Assembly (NCBI GenBank): GCA_963843835.1
Contig: CAWJMD010000008.1
Coordinates: forward strand, 992,001 to 1,056,000
DNA: 64,000 nucleotides
Reading direction: 5' to 3'
From: CAWJMD01 sp963843835
Lineage (GTDB): Bacteria; Actinomycetota; Actinomycetes; Actinomycetales; CAWJMD01
A program made the translations under genes and the position numbers. This document shows positions 27,204-34,851 of the stretch, piece by piece. Within the stretch, counting starts at the first letter, position 1. Every line of letters starts with the position of its first letter. Below the pieces are notes generated by a model. The model had not been told where the DNA came from, made no database searches, and was given only the letters and a program-made list of their open reading frames with translations.

Positions 27204-27862
27204 CGCCACGCCTGCCCCCGTCGCGCCGCCGAACGGCGGATGCCCTCCCCGATCGCGCTGACCACGAACCCCACGAAGCACACCCCGAGCATCACCGGGA
27301 AGAGCGGGGACGGCTGGTCACCCGGTTGCGAGTTCCAGGCGGTCGCGAACAGCAGGAAGAAGCCACCCATCCCGCCGAGGAACAGCACCAGGCCCAGCCC
27401 GGTGATGACCGTCCCGACGACGCGGGCGGTGCGTGCGCCGGCCGACGGCTGCAGACGCCGGGCCTGGGCCGCGGTCCGGTAGACACCGTCCACGACGTCG
27501 GCGATCTGGTAGGCGCTGTCCGTCGAGTAGCGCACCCGCTGGAGCCCGCCGAGCACCAGCCGGAACGGGCCGAGGTCGGTCTCCTCGAGGACGACCGGCA
27601 GGACCGGGCGCTCGAAGTCGTCGGCGGCCACGTGCAGCTCCCGGTTGACGTACGTCGATGCGACCGAGGACCTCGAGATCAGCAGCACGAAGACGTCGCA
27701 CCGCCGGATCGCCCGCTCGAGCTGGGCGCCGAAATCCCCTGCTCTCAGCCGCTGCGTGTCGAGGAACACCGAGAACCCCTCACGCTTGAGGCCCGCCGCG
27801 ACCGCGCGGGCGGCGGTCTCGTCCTCGCGCGCGTAGCTGATGAACACCGAGAGGTCCTTCAC
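27200..27862 (-). CDS. TIR-domain protein with two C-terminal membrane helices
   Basis: 220-residue protein. Residues 4-130 form a TIR domain: VFISYARED in the first strand/loop, FLDTQRLRAGDF in the BB-loop region, DVFVLLISRSSVASTYVNREL with the putative NADase Glu75. Two hydrophobic helices follow at about 148-172 and 187-206, so the TIR domain faces the cytosol on a membrane anchor. Bacterial TIR domains commonly cleave NAD+ or make cyclic ADP-ribose variants on activation. GTG 27862 overlaps the protease stop (GTGA) and its own stop overlaps the LSDAT start, giving tight co-translation. Confidence 0.85.
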   Translation of the reverse strand: MKDLSVFISYAREDETAARAVAAGLKREGFSVFLDTQRLRAGDFGAQLERAIRRCDVFVLLISRSSVASTYVNRELHVAADDFERPVLPVVLEETDLGPFRLVLGGLQRVRYSTDSAYQIADVVDGVYRTAAQARRLQPSAGARTARVVGTVITGLGLVLFLGGMGGFFLLFATAWNSQPGDQPSPLFPVMLGVCFVGFVVSAIGEGIRRSAARRGQAWR

Positions 27863-29475
27863 GACGCCGTCTCCGTCGGGCTGTCGAGGGACGCCGCGAT
27901 GGCGCCGCGGATCCTGTCGATCCGGATCCCCTCGTTCGCCGCGTACACGCCGTCACCGTGCAGGCGGGTCATGCGCTCGCTGCCGGCGTGGTGCAGGGCG
28001 AGCACCCGCCACCGCTTGTCGAAGACCGGGCTGCCCGAGCTGCCCGGCTGGGTGGGGGCCCGGTAGTGGACCTTGACGTCGTCGTAGTCGAGCAGGTCGT
28101 TGTCGTGGATGGAGATCTTCACCGCCGGTGCGCCCAGGGGGTGCCCGACCACGTAGACCCGAGCAGGCTGCTCGGGGTCCAGCAGCGGCATCCGCTCCGC
28201 CACGGGGTTCTGCTCGACGCCGTCCGGCACCTCGGCCAGCGCCACGATCGTGGCGTCGAGCTCGGTGGGTGGCGACGTCCACAGCTGCGCCCCGAGCGCG
28301 ACCCTGGCCGTCCCTCCCGCCCGGGCGAGCCCGCGGAAGGTCACGACCGCGTCCGACGCGGGGACGGCGTCCGGGATGACGTGCGCGTTCGTCAGCAGGA
28401 CCAGGGCCGGGAAGGACGGATGGAGGTCGGGCCCGGCGAGGACGAAGCCGGTCCCGCACGCCTCCTCGTACGCGTCCTCGACGCGGGCCACGCCACGGCA
28501 CCGTCGGAGGAGGTCCTCGAACCAGGCCTGCGTCTGGGCGCCGTCGGCGCCGAAGACCTTCTCGAACCCCCGGTCGACCGTGTGCGCCTGCGAGCCCGCG
28601 GTCGGGCCCAGGGTGAGGACCGCACCCTGCTTCTGCAGCAGCAGCGCCTCCAGCGGGGGCAGGATCGTCGCGCCAGGAGGGCTGTCGTGGGACATCTGCC
28701 AGACCTCGACGAGCTGCCGCCGCAGGCTGGCGATCTCGAAGGCACCGGTGCGGGTGGTGGCCTCGGTGTGCTGGACGCGGGCCAGCGCCCGGTCCACGTC
28801 CCCGAGCGCCACGTCGGCCTCGACCGCGGTCGCCCAGTCCCACGCATCCGCCGCCTCACCGCGCCGCGCGATCCGCGCTGCCACGTCCACCGCGATCTCC
28901 AGGCCGGCTGACCGGGGGTCGTCGAACCCCGCGACGCCCAGCCCCTCCCGATCGGCCCGCAGCAGGAGCGCCGCCGTGTTGATGCCGTGCCAGACCGCCT
29001 CGCGGTCCGACGCGTAGACCGACCCGTAGGCCTCGACCGCGCGGTCGAGCCACGTGCCACGGCGCTCGGGGGCGGCGCTGCCCGCGCCGACGAACATCTC
29101 CTTGTACGCCCGGCCCTGCAGTCCCTTCGCCTCCACCGCCTCTGCGCCGCCGCCGTCCACGAGCTCGCTGAGGACGTCGAGCCCGGCGACGACCGCCCCC
29201 CGTTCGATCAGGGCCTGTGCGTACTGTCTTCGTGCAGTGGGCATCTCGGCGCCGGTCTGGAGCAGGGCCTCCGCGACGCGCTCGAGCAGCCCGAACCTGC
29301 AGTGGTGCCGCAGCAGCGCGAGGACGTCGAGCAGGGCGGCTGGAACGGCGTCGCGCTCGACGTCCTCCAACGATTCGACGATCGTGGCGCCGAGGCGGTC
29401 GGCAGCGGCCACGTCCGACCGGTCGAGGGCACCGGACAGCTCCCGGACGAGCCCGGCCGCGTCCTCGTCCCTCAT
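27859..29475 (-). CDS. TRAFs-binding-like (DUF4071) helical repeat / trypsin-like serine protease fusion
   Basis: 538-residue fusion. Residues about 75-260 are helical and resemble DUF4071 (MAP3K TRAFs-binding) repeats: QGRAYKEMF near 120 and an alternating YGSVYASDREAVWHGINTAALLL near 150-172. Residues 340-530 form a trypsin-fold protease with a full triad: His365 in LLTNAHV, Asp407 in ELDATIVAL, Ser480 in PGSSGSPVF. There is no signal peptide, so it is cytosolic, unlike most bacterial trypsins. ATG 29475 overlaps the hydrolase stop (ATGA). In conflict systems such proteases are effectors or activators; that role is inferred here. Confidence 0.8.
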   Translation of the reverse strand: MRDEDAAGLVRELSGALDRSDVAAADRLGATIVESLEDVERDAVPAALLDVLALLRHHCRFGLLERVAEALLQTGAEMPTARRQYAQALIERGAVVAGLDVLSELVDGGGAEAVEAKGLQGRAYKEMFVGAGSAAPERRGTWLDRAVEAYGSVYASDREAVWHGINTAALLLRADREGLGVAGFDDPRSAGLEIAVDVAARIARRGEAADAWDWATAVEADVALGDVDRALARVQHTEATTRTGAFEIASLRRQLVEVWQMSHDSPPGATILPPLEALLLQKQGAVLTLGPTAGSQAHTVDRGFEKVFGADGAQTQAWFEDLLRRCRGVARVEDAYEEACGTGFVLAGPDLHPSFPALVLLTNAHVIPDAVPASDAVVTFRGLARAGGTARVALGAQLWTSPPTELDATIVALAEVPDGVEQNPVAERMPLLDPEQPARVYVVGHPLGAPAVKISIHDNDLLDYDDVKVHYRAPTQPGSSGSPVFDKRWRVLALHHAGSERMTRLHGDGVYAANEGIRIDRIRGAIAASLDSPTETAS

Positions 29476-30419
29476 GGCTGGTCGACACCGAGGGCGTCGG
29501 CCAGGTGGGCCCTCAGCTGCTGCCCGCGCAGGTACTTGCCGATGTCATGCCGCCAACGTCCCCAGTTCTGCTCGTTGAGGTCGACCACCGCTTCGGCGCC
29601 GTGACGTCGGAAGTCGTTGCCGACGGAGGGGTCCGCCGCCGCGACCACGTCGAGGCGGTCGAAGACGTTCACCCACCGTCCGCTCAGGGTCGGTCCGGGG
29701 AACCCGTCGTCGCGTGACCACTGGGGCTTCAGGCAGTGCTGCACCTCGTCGAGGCCCAGGGGGCTGCCGATGGTGAACAGCGCGTCCACGGCCGGGCACC
29801 CCGGCACGCGCTTGAGGCAGTCGTACGCGATCACGGTCCCCATGCTGTGGCTGACGAGCACGTGGGGTGGCTCCTTGTCCGCGCCGCGCCCGAGGGCGTC
29901 GACCGTGCGACGGCGGATCACGTCCTGGATGGCGTGCTCCTCGCCCGGGCGGGGGCTGAACGTGGTGTTGAAGAGGTAGTGGTGGACGTCGCGCAGGAAG
30001 GTGCGCATCACCCGGCGGGCCAGCGGCGGTGGCAGCAGCTCGAGCGACGCGTCCACCGCGGGGTCGGTCGCGACGTCGGGCCCACCGCCGTCGCCCGGCG
30101 CGTCGGCCGGCACGAGGGGGACGCCCAGGCGCGCCGCGAGCCGGGCCATCACCCCCGCCTCCTCCCCCTGCTCCGACGTGAGCCGGGACAGGTCGACGTC
30201 CCCCGCACCTCCCAGGTCCATGGCCTCGAGGCTCTCCGCCTGACCGGCAGGCAGCGGCTCGGCGTACAGCAGGTCGGCCCAGTACACGAGCTCGTACGTG
30301 ATGTGCTCGTAGTCGAGGTCGAGCCCCCGGTCGTCGGCCAGCGCCGACACCCAGGCGCGCACGAGGTCCGCCGCCGGCGGCTTGTTGCTGATCCCGTGCA
30401 CGAACGTCACGTGCGCCAT
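29472..30419 (-). CDS. Ser-dependent alpha/beta hydrolase of a conflict-associated type
   Basis: 315-residue alpha/beta-hydrolase-fold protein. VTFVHGISNKPP gives the oxyanion-strand motif, VLVSHSMGTVIAYDCL the nucleophile elbow with Ser192 (S-H-S-M-G), NVFDRLDVVAAADP the acid (Asp254 or Asp257), and His291 in RHDIGKYL the base. A roughly 120-residue insert lies between the first strand and the elbow. It has no signal peptide. Lipase or esterase activity on membrane lipids is plausible but not shown. ATG 30419 lies 14 bp after the M15 gene; AGGGG is 8-9 nt upstream. Confidence 0.75.
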   Translation of the reverse strand: MAHVTFVHGISNKPPAADLVRAWVSALADDRGLDLDYEHITYELVYWADLLYAEPLPAGQAESLEAMDLGGAGDVDLSRLTSEQGEEAGVMARLAARLGVPLVPADAPGDGGGPDVATDPAVDASLELLPPPLARRVMRTFLRDVHHYLFNTTFSPRPGEEHAIQDVIRRRTVDALGRGADKEPPHVLVSHSMGTVIAYDCLKRVPGCPAVDALFTIGSPLGLDEVQHCLKPQWSRDDGFPGPTLSGRWVNVFDRLDVVAAADPSVGNDFRRHGAEAVVDLNEQNWGRWRHDIGKYLRGQQLRAHLADALGVDQP

Positions 30420-30433
30420 CGGAGCCACCCCTT

Positions 30434-31330
30434 TCAGGTGACGCGGGCCTCCCACAGGGCTCGCCAGGTGGCCGGGCCGACGACACCGTCGACCTGGAGG
30501 CCCTTCTCGGACTGGAAGCCCTTCACCGCTGCCTGGACCTTCGGGCCGAAGCGGCCGTCGGCACCCGAGCTCCCGAGTTTCCAGCCCCGCTGGAGCATCC
30601 GCTCCTGGAACGTGCGCACGTGGTGCCGGTCGGCCTCGAGGCGGCCGTCGTGGCACCGGGGGGCGCCCCCTCGCCCGAAGTAGTGCCCCGTCGGGAGGGG
30701 GTAGGGGGGCGCGGTGGCTGCAGCGGCCCGGGGCCGTCCGGCCGCCGCCCGCGTCGCCGCGGCCGGGGCAGCGGCCGCGCCGGTCGCCCCGAGGCCCGCG
30801 ACAGCCGCCGCGGCGCCGGCCGGGGTACCCATGTACTCGTAGTGCATCGCGTCCTTGCGCGTCGCGTAGGTACCGCCCCACCGGAAGCCGTGCCTGGTCC
30901 AGAGCTCCGGCATCCAGGCCGGCATGTCGGTCCTCAGCGACGGCCCCATCGGGTTCGCGAGCGAGTTCAGGTCGACGGCGAGCCCCCACGAGTGGTTGCT
31001 CGGGCTGCTGGAGCCACGGATCGACCGGCAGGCGAAGCCCCAGCACTGGCCGGAACGCAGCGCGTAGCCGCGGCGGGCCGTCTCCTCGCAGAGCCAGGCG
31101 ACGAGCGGGGCGATCTCCCGGCGGACGCTGAGGCGGACACCTCCCGGTACCGCCACGGTGACCAGCCGTCCGGTCTGGCAGCCGGGCCACCCGGGACCCC
31201 ACCCGCGTGAACGGGCGGAGGTCGACATCGCCTCGAGCGCCTCGTCGCCCGCCCCGTCGCAGGCGTCGTCGACGTCGCCGCCGGCGTCGCCGCCGGCATT
31301 CGCATCCCACGGCACGATCTCGACCGTCAT
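30434..31330 (-). CDS. M15-type peptidoglycan peptidase with C-terminal peptidoglycan-binding domain
   Basis: 298-residue protein and first gene of the accessory operon. Residues about 60-170 look like an M15/VanY or phage-endolysin metallopeptidase: SNHSWGLAVDLN supplies His113 and Asp120, and AMHYEY supplies His163. An Ala-rich linker (about 172-208) leads to a peptidoglycan_binding_1 domain at about 234-297 (FQERMLQRGW, DGRFGPKVQAAVKGFQ, VDGVVGPATWRAL). There is no signal peptide: the N-terminus is acidic (TVEIVPWDANAGGDAGGD). A muralytic enzyme kept in the cytosol would need a membrane breach to reach the wall. ATG 31330 chosen; an upstream frame extends but lacks a good site. Confidence 0.75.
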   Translation of the reverse strand: MTVEIVPWDANAGGDAGGDVDDACDGAGDEALEAMSTSARSRGWGPGWPGCQTGRLVTVAVPGGVRLSVRREIAPLVAWLCEETARRGYALRSGQCWGFACRSIRGSSSPSNHSWGLAVDLNSLANPMGPSLRTDMPAWMPELWTRHGFRWGGTYATRKDAMHYEYMGTPAGAAAAVAGLGATGAAAAPAAATRAAAGRPRAAAATAPPYPLPTGHYFGRGGAPRCHDGRLEADRHHVRTFQERMLQRGWKLGSSGADGRFGPKVQAAVKGFQSEKGLQVDGVVGPATWRALWEARVT

Positions 31331-31397
31331 CAGGCACCCCGCCTGTCGGTAGCTGCGTGGGCCGAGCGCCCCCGAGGGCACGTCCGCCGCTGGTCAG

Positions 31398-31488
31398 ACG
31401 GTGCTCCCGCTCGGGGCGTCTGTCAACGGGCGGGTGGCCGCCGTCCAGGCCGTGCACCGTTGACACCGCCGTGCCCGGGCCGGAGCAT
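31398..31488. promoter_or_regulatory. Mirror-image divergent promoters of the accessory cluster
   Basis: On the plus strand TTGACA (31460-31465), a 17-bp spacer, then GAGCAT (31483-31488). On the minus strand TTGACA (complement of 31421-31426), a 17-bp spacer, then CACCGT (complement of 31398-31403). The -10 boxes keep the A at position 2 and T at position 6. The two -35 boxes form an inverted repeat, TGTCAAC...GTTGACA, with 31 bp between. The remaining 205-bp intergenic region shows no other gene. Confidence 0.55.
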
Positions 31489-31535
31489 CGAGCCAGGTCC
31501 CGCCCGTCCCGGGCGGGGGCGTCGCCGGGGTCGCC

Positions 31536-33215
31536 ATGGACAGGTTCGAGGAGATCATCGGGGTCGACGCCTGGACGATGGCCCTGGGGCTGGGCTTCAT
31601 GGTCGTGATCCTGGCCGGCGTGCTGACGTGGCCGGTCTGCTGGCTGGTCCTGTGGCGGTACCGCGCGGCGGTGCAGTCGGGGATGCGCCGGACGGCCGCC
31701 CCCGCCACCGGCGTGCCGGTCCACCTGCCGCCACCGGGTCCTCTGCCGCCACCGGGGCCGTGGCCGCGGATCGCCGTCGAGGACGCCCGCGCACCCAGGT
31801 CCGGACCCCTCGCCGCACGGGCCCGGGCCTCGGCGCGGAGGGCCCAGCTCGTGTTCGCCGTGGCGGGCCTGCTGTTCGGCTTCAGCGCCACCGCCGCCTA
31901 CTACCTCGTGGAGGGCCTGGACTGGCTCCCCCTGCGGACCCTCTCCCTGACCCTGATCCTCGGCTGGCTCGTGGTGCCCACCGTCATCTCCGTCGGCGTC
32001 GTCGACCGGCGGTCGCGAGCCGTGCTGTGGGGCGTGTTCCTCGTCCTGGCGCTCGCGCTGCCGGTCGTCGGCGGGACGAGCGTCGTGGACTCCTTCGTGC
32101 TGCTGCTGGTGGTCGTCGCCGGTCCCTCGCTCTTCGTGGTCGCCACCGGCGTGCGGTCGATGCGCGGCGCGGCCTGGCTGGTGGCCCCCGCGCTGACGGC
32201 AGCGGGGATCGCGGTGGTGCTCGTCTACCCGGCGGTCGTGTACCTGATGGTCGGTGTCGCCCTCGACCCCTTCGTCTGGTGGCTGCTCGGGGGGGCCGGG
32301 GCCGCGATCGTGTCGGTCCCGCTGTTCGGCTGGCTGATGGCCGCTCTCTACGAACACAAGTGGCTCAGTGACGAGACCCTCCTCGTCCTGCAGTGGTGGT
32401 TCGTGCTGTCCCTCACCCAGGCCCTGCTGCTGGGCACCCAGGGGGCCGCAGGCGCCCTGCTGGGGATGGTGCCGTTCGTGGTGATGGTGGTGTTCCTCGT
32501 GGTCTGCGCGCTGCTGCGGCGGCCGGGGCAGCGCCCTCCGGTGCGCCTGCTGCTGCTGCGCACGTTCGGGGCACGCCGGCGCAGCTCACGCCTGCTGCGC
32601 GACCTCACGATGCACTGGCGGTGGGTCGGCAGCGTCGAGCTGATCACGGGTCCCGACCTGGCCAGCGAGGTGCTGGAGCCGCACGAGCTGATCGGGTTCC
32701 TGCGCGGACGGCTGCAGCGGCTGTTCGTCCGGACGGAGGAGGACGTCGAACGCCGCGTCGGCGACCTCGACCTGCGTCCCGACCGCGACGGCCGCTACCG
32801 GGTCAACGACCTTCTCTGCCACGACGACACGTGGCGGCGGGCGGTGCAGGCGCTGGTCGGGAGCGTCGACGCGGTGCTGGTCGACCTGCGCGGGCTCACA
32901 GCCGAGCACCAGGGCGTCGTGCACGAGGTGGAGCGGCTGGTGGCCCTGATCCCGCTCGACCGGGTCGTCGGCCTCGCCGACGAGAGCACCGACGAGGGGG
33001 TCGTCCGGTGGGCGCTCGACCGGGCCGCCTACCTCGCGCCCGCCTCGTCCCCCGTCCGCGCAGACCCGGACCCCGCCCTGCGGGTGGTCCGGCTCACCGG
33101 CCGCAGGACCCATGACCTGCGCCAGGTGCTGGACGCCGTCGCCGGGGCCGTGGACGCCGGCTACGAGGAGACGAGGTACTCCGCGAGCCGGTCGAGACAG
33201 TCGTTCCAGCCCTGA
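31536..33215 (+). CDS. Multi-spanning membrane protein with conserved cytosolic C-terminal domain of unknown type
   Basis: 559-residue protein. About eight to nine membrane helices lie between residues 12 and 327 (for example MALGLGFMVVILAGVLTW and FVVMVVFLVVCALL), with a Pro-rich loop near 60-80. Residues 335-540 are hydrophilic and read LLLLRTFG, WRWVGSVELITGPDLA, then a DRDGRYRVNDLLCHDDTW stretch, then VDAVLVDLRGLT and VVGLADEST; the alternating strand/helix pattern suggests a Rossmann/TIR-like fold, but I cannot name it. It is divergent from the five-gene operon and shares its control region, so it is probably the membrane component of the same system. The 3' end overlaps the convergent SRPBCC gene by 55 bp; the last residues may be spurious. 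Confidence 0.7.
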   Translation: MDRFEEIIGVDAWTMALGLGFMVVILAGVLTWPVCWLVLWRYRAAVQSGMRRTAAPATGVPVHLPPPGPLPPPGPWPRIAVEDARAPRSGPLAARARASARRAQLVFAVAGLLFGFSATAAYYLVEGLDWLPLRTLSLTLILGWLVVPTVISVGVVDRRSRAVLWGVFLVLALALPVVGGTSVVDSFVLLLVVVAGPSLFVVATGVRSMRGAAWLVAPALTAAGIAVVLVYPAVVYLMVGVALDPFVWWLLGGAGAAIVSVPLFGWLMAALYEHKWLSDETLLVLQWWFVLSLTQALLLGTQGAAGALLGMVPFVVMVVFLVVCALLRRPGQRPPVRLLLLRTFGARRRSSRLLRDLTMHWRWVGSVELITGPDLASEVLEPHELIGFLRGRLQRLFVRTEEDVERRVGDLDLRPDRDGRYRVNDLLCHDDTWRRAVQALVGSVDAVLVDLRGLTAEHQGVVHEVERLVALIPLDRVVGLADESTDEGVVRWALDRAAYLAPASSPVRADPDPALRVVRLTGRRTHDLRQVLDAVAGAVDAGYEETRYSASRSRQSFQP

Positions 33216-33595
33216 ACGTGGCGCGCGGTCTCGTCGGCGTCGCGGTTCTCGGTGTGCGTCACCGTGAGGGTGCAGCCGGCCGCCCGGTCGGCGGAGTCGA
33301 CCTGGACGACCACGCGCGTGGCGTGGCCGTCCCCGTCCCACTGCCAGGTCATGTCGAGGTAGCCGGGGCGGTCCGCGCCTGGCGCCCGGACCGCGCGGTA
33401 GGTGCCGCTGAAGCCGAGGTCGGCGACCTCGCTGCGCACGGCGAACCGTCCCCCCTCACGGGGGTCCGTCGTGACGCTGGTCTGCAGATGGGGCGGCCAC
33501 ATCCACTCGGCCCAGCGATCGGCGTCCGTGAACGCGGCCAGCACCTCAGCCGGCTCGGAGGCGAACTGACGCACCAGACGCACGTCCTCTGACAT
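33161..33595 (-). CDS. SRPBCC (AHSA1-like) ligand-binding domain protein
   Basis: 144-residue protein of the START/Bet v1-like SRPBCC superfamily. VRLVRQFASEPAEVLAAFTDADRWAEWMWP, GGRFAVRSE and YRAVRAP are typical of AHSA1-domain proteins (activators of Hsp90 in eukaryotes; in bacteria usually small-ligand binding or stress related). The ATG at 33595 has GGGAAGGCG upstream. It is convergent with and overlaps the membrane-protein gene by 55 bp, and is divergent from the DUF2332 gene. Not obviously part of the accessory system. Confidence 0.8.
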   Translation of the reverse strand: MSEDVRLVRQFASEPAEVLAAFTDADRWAEWMWPPHLQTSVTTDPREGGRFAVRSEVADLGFSGTYRAVRAPGADRPGYLDMTWQWDGDGHATRVVVQVDSADRAAGCTLTVTHTENRDADETARHVQGWNDCLDRLAEYLVSS

Positions 33596-33726
33596 CGCCT
33601 TCCCCTCGCGGACCTCTCGCGTCGCCGGGCGGGTTCCTCGGCGTCGCTGAGACTGGCGCAACGGCGCGCGAAGGTCCAGCACCTGAGACGGTGCGCCGGG
33701 ACCCGGCGGCTGGCACCCTGGTCGCC

Positions 33727-34785
33727 GTGAGAGGCGACGTCGTCAACACCGAGGGCACGGGGAGCTCAGGGGACCCAAGGGTCTCTCTGGCCGAGCGGTA
33801 CCGGTCGTGGGCCGACGTCGGGGCGCGCGGGATGTCCCCGGCGTACGAGGCCCTGGCCCACGCGGTGGCCGACCGCACGGACGTCCTCGACCTGCTGCTG
33901 CGGGTCGACTCCCCGCGGCGGCAGCCGAACCTGCTGTTCGGTGCCCTGCGGTGGCACGGTGCGCCCGTCACCGAGCCGGCGGCGGCCCTCGACTGGGCCT
34001 CGACGCACCCCGACCTGGTCCTCGACGTCCTCAGGACACGCCGGACCCAGACGAACGAGGCGGCCCGCTGCGCCCTGCTCCTGCCCGCTCTCTCCCGGAT
34101 CGCCGCTGAGGGCGCGCCCTTGGCGCTGGTCGAGATCGGCGCCAGCGCCGGGCTCTGCCTGCTGCCCGACCGCTGGCGCTACCGGTACCGGCTGGTCGAC
34201 GCCGCCGACGACCCCCTGGCCGTGCACGAGGTCGGCCCGTCCGACAGCCCCGTCCGGCTCGACTGCCGGGTGACCGGGCCGGCACCGCTGCCCGACGAGG
34301 TCCCCGCCATCGGCTGGCGCGCAGGGCTCGACCTCGACCCGGTCGACGCCACCGACCCCGACGCGCGCCGGTGGCTCGAGTGCCTGGTCTGGCCCGAGCA
34401 CGTCGACCGGGCCGACCGCCTGCACGCGGCCCTGGCCGTCGCGGCCGCCGACCCGCCGCCCGTGCACCGCGGGGACGCGACGACGGACCTGGCCGCGCTG
34501 CTGGACCGGGTGCCCGACGGGTTGACCACGGTCGTGACCCACAGCGCCGCGCTGATGTACGTCTCGCGCGAGGACCGCGGACGCCTGGTGGACCTGCTGC
34601 GCGAGCGCGGCATCCACCGCCTCGGGGCCGAGGGCCCGGACGTCGTGCCCGGCACCGGGCCACCGCCGCCGCTGGTGGAGAAGAGCCAGTTCTGGCTCAC
34701 CCTGGACGACCACGTGCTGGCTGCCTGCCAGCCCCACGGGCGCTGGCTGGCGTGGACGTCACCCCCGCCTCCCCCCGTCCTCTGA
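33727..34785 (+). CDS. DUF2332-family protein
   Basis: 352-residue cytosolic protein of the DUF2332 family, common in actinobacteria and of unknown function. Landmarks: LAERYRSWADVGARGMSPAYEALA, QPNLLFGALRWHG, QTNEAARCALLLPALSRIA, LVEIGASAGLCLLPDRW (a methyltransferase-like glycine loop) and VVTHSAALMYV. The fold may be a degenerate SAM-dependent methyltransferase. GTG 33727 is 7 nt from CACCCT and has no Shine-Dalgarno; a longer frame upstream (33691) is less likely. Ends in a strong hairpin. Confidence 0.8.
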   Translation: MRGDVVNTEGTGSSGDPRVSLAERYRSWADVGARGMSPAYEALAHAVADRTDVLDLLLRVDSPRRQPNLLFGALRWHGAPVTEPAAALDWASTHPDLVLDVLRTRRTQTNEAARCALLLPALSRIAAEGAPLALVEIGASAGLCLLPDRWRYRYRLVDAADDPLAVHEVGPSDSPVRLDCRVTGPAPLPDEVPAIGWRAGLDLDPVDATDPDARRWLECLVWPEHVDRADRLHAALAVAAADPPPVHRGDATTDLAALLDRVPDGLTTVVTHSAALMYVSREDRGRLVDLLRERGIHRLGAEGPDVVPGTGPPPPLVEKSQFWLTLDDHVLAACQPHGRWLAWTSPPPPPVL

Positions 34786-34838
34786 GTGCAAAAGGCTCCT
34801 ACCAGAGTGCTTTTAGGAGCACTCAGCACTCAGAGGAC
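34777..34838. terminator. Compound hairpin between convergent genes
   Basis: GTCCTCTGAGTGC (34777-34789) pairs with GCACTCAGAGGAC (34826-34838). Nested inside, GCTCCTA (34795-34801) pairs with TAGGAGC (34814-34820), with A4 and T4 runs between. The outer arm includes the DUF2332 stop codon. It serves both DUF2332 and the PH-domain gene. Confidence 0.65.
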
Positions 34839-34851
34839 GCGGGGTACGGCC

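Noticed and set aside
30434..31330. M15/peptidoglycan-binding gene as a remnant prophage lysis gene
   Set aside because: No integrase, capsid, portal or tail gene and no attachment-site repeat is nearby. The gene is embedded in an overlapping operon with TIR and LSDAT genes.
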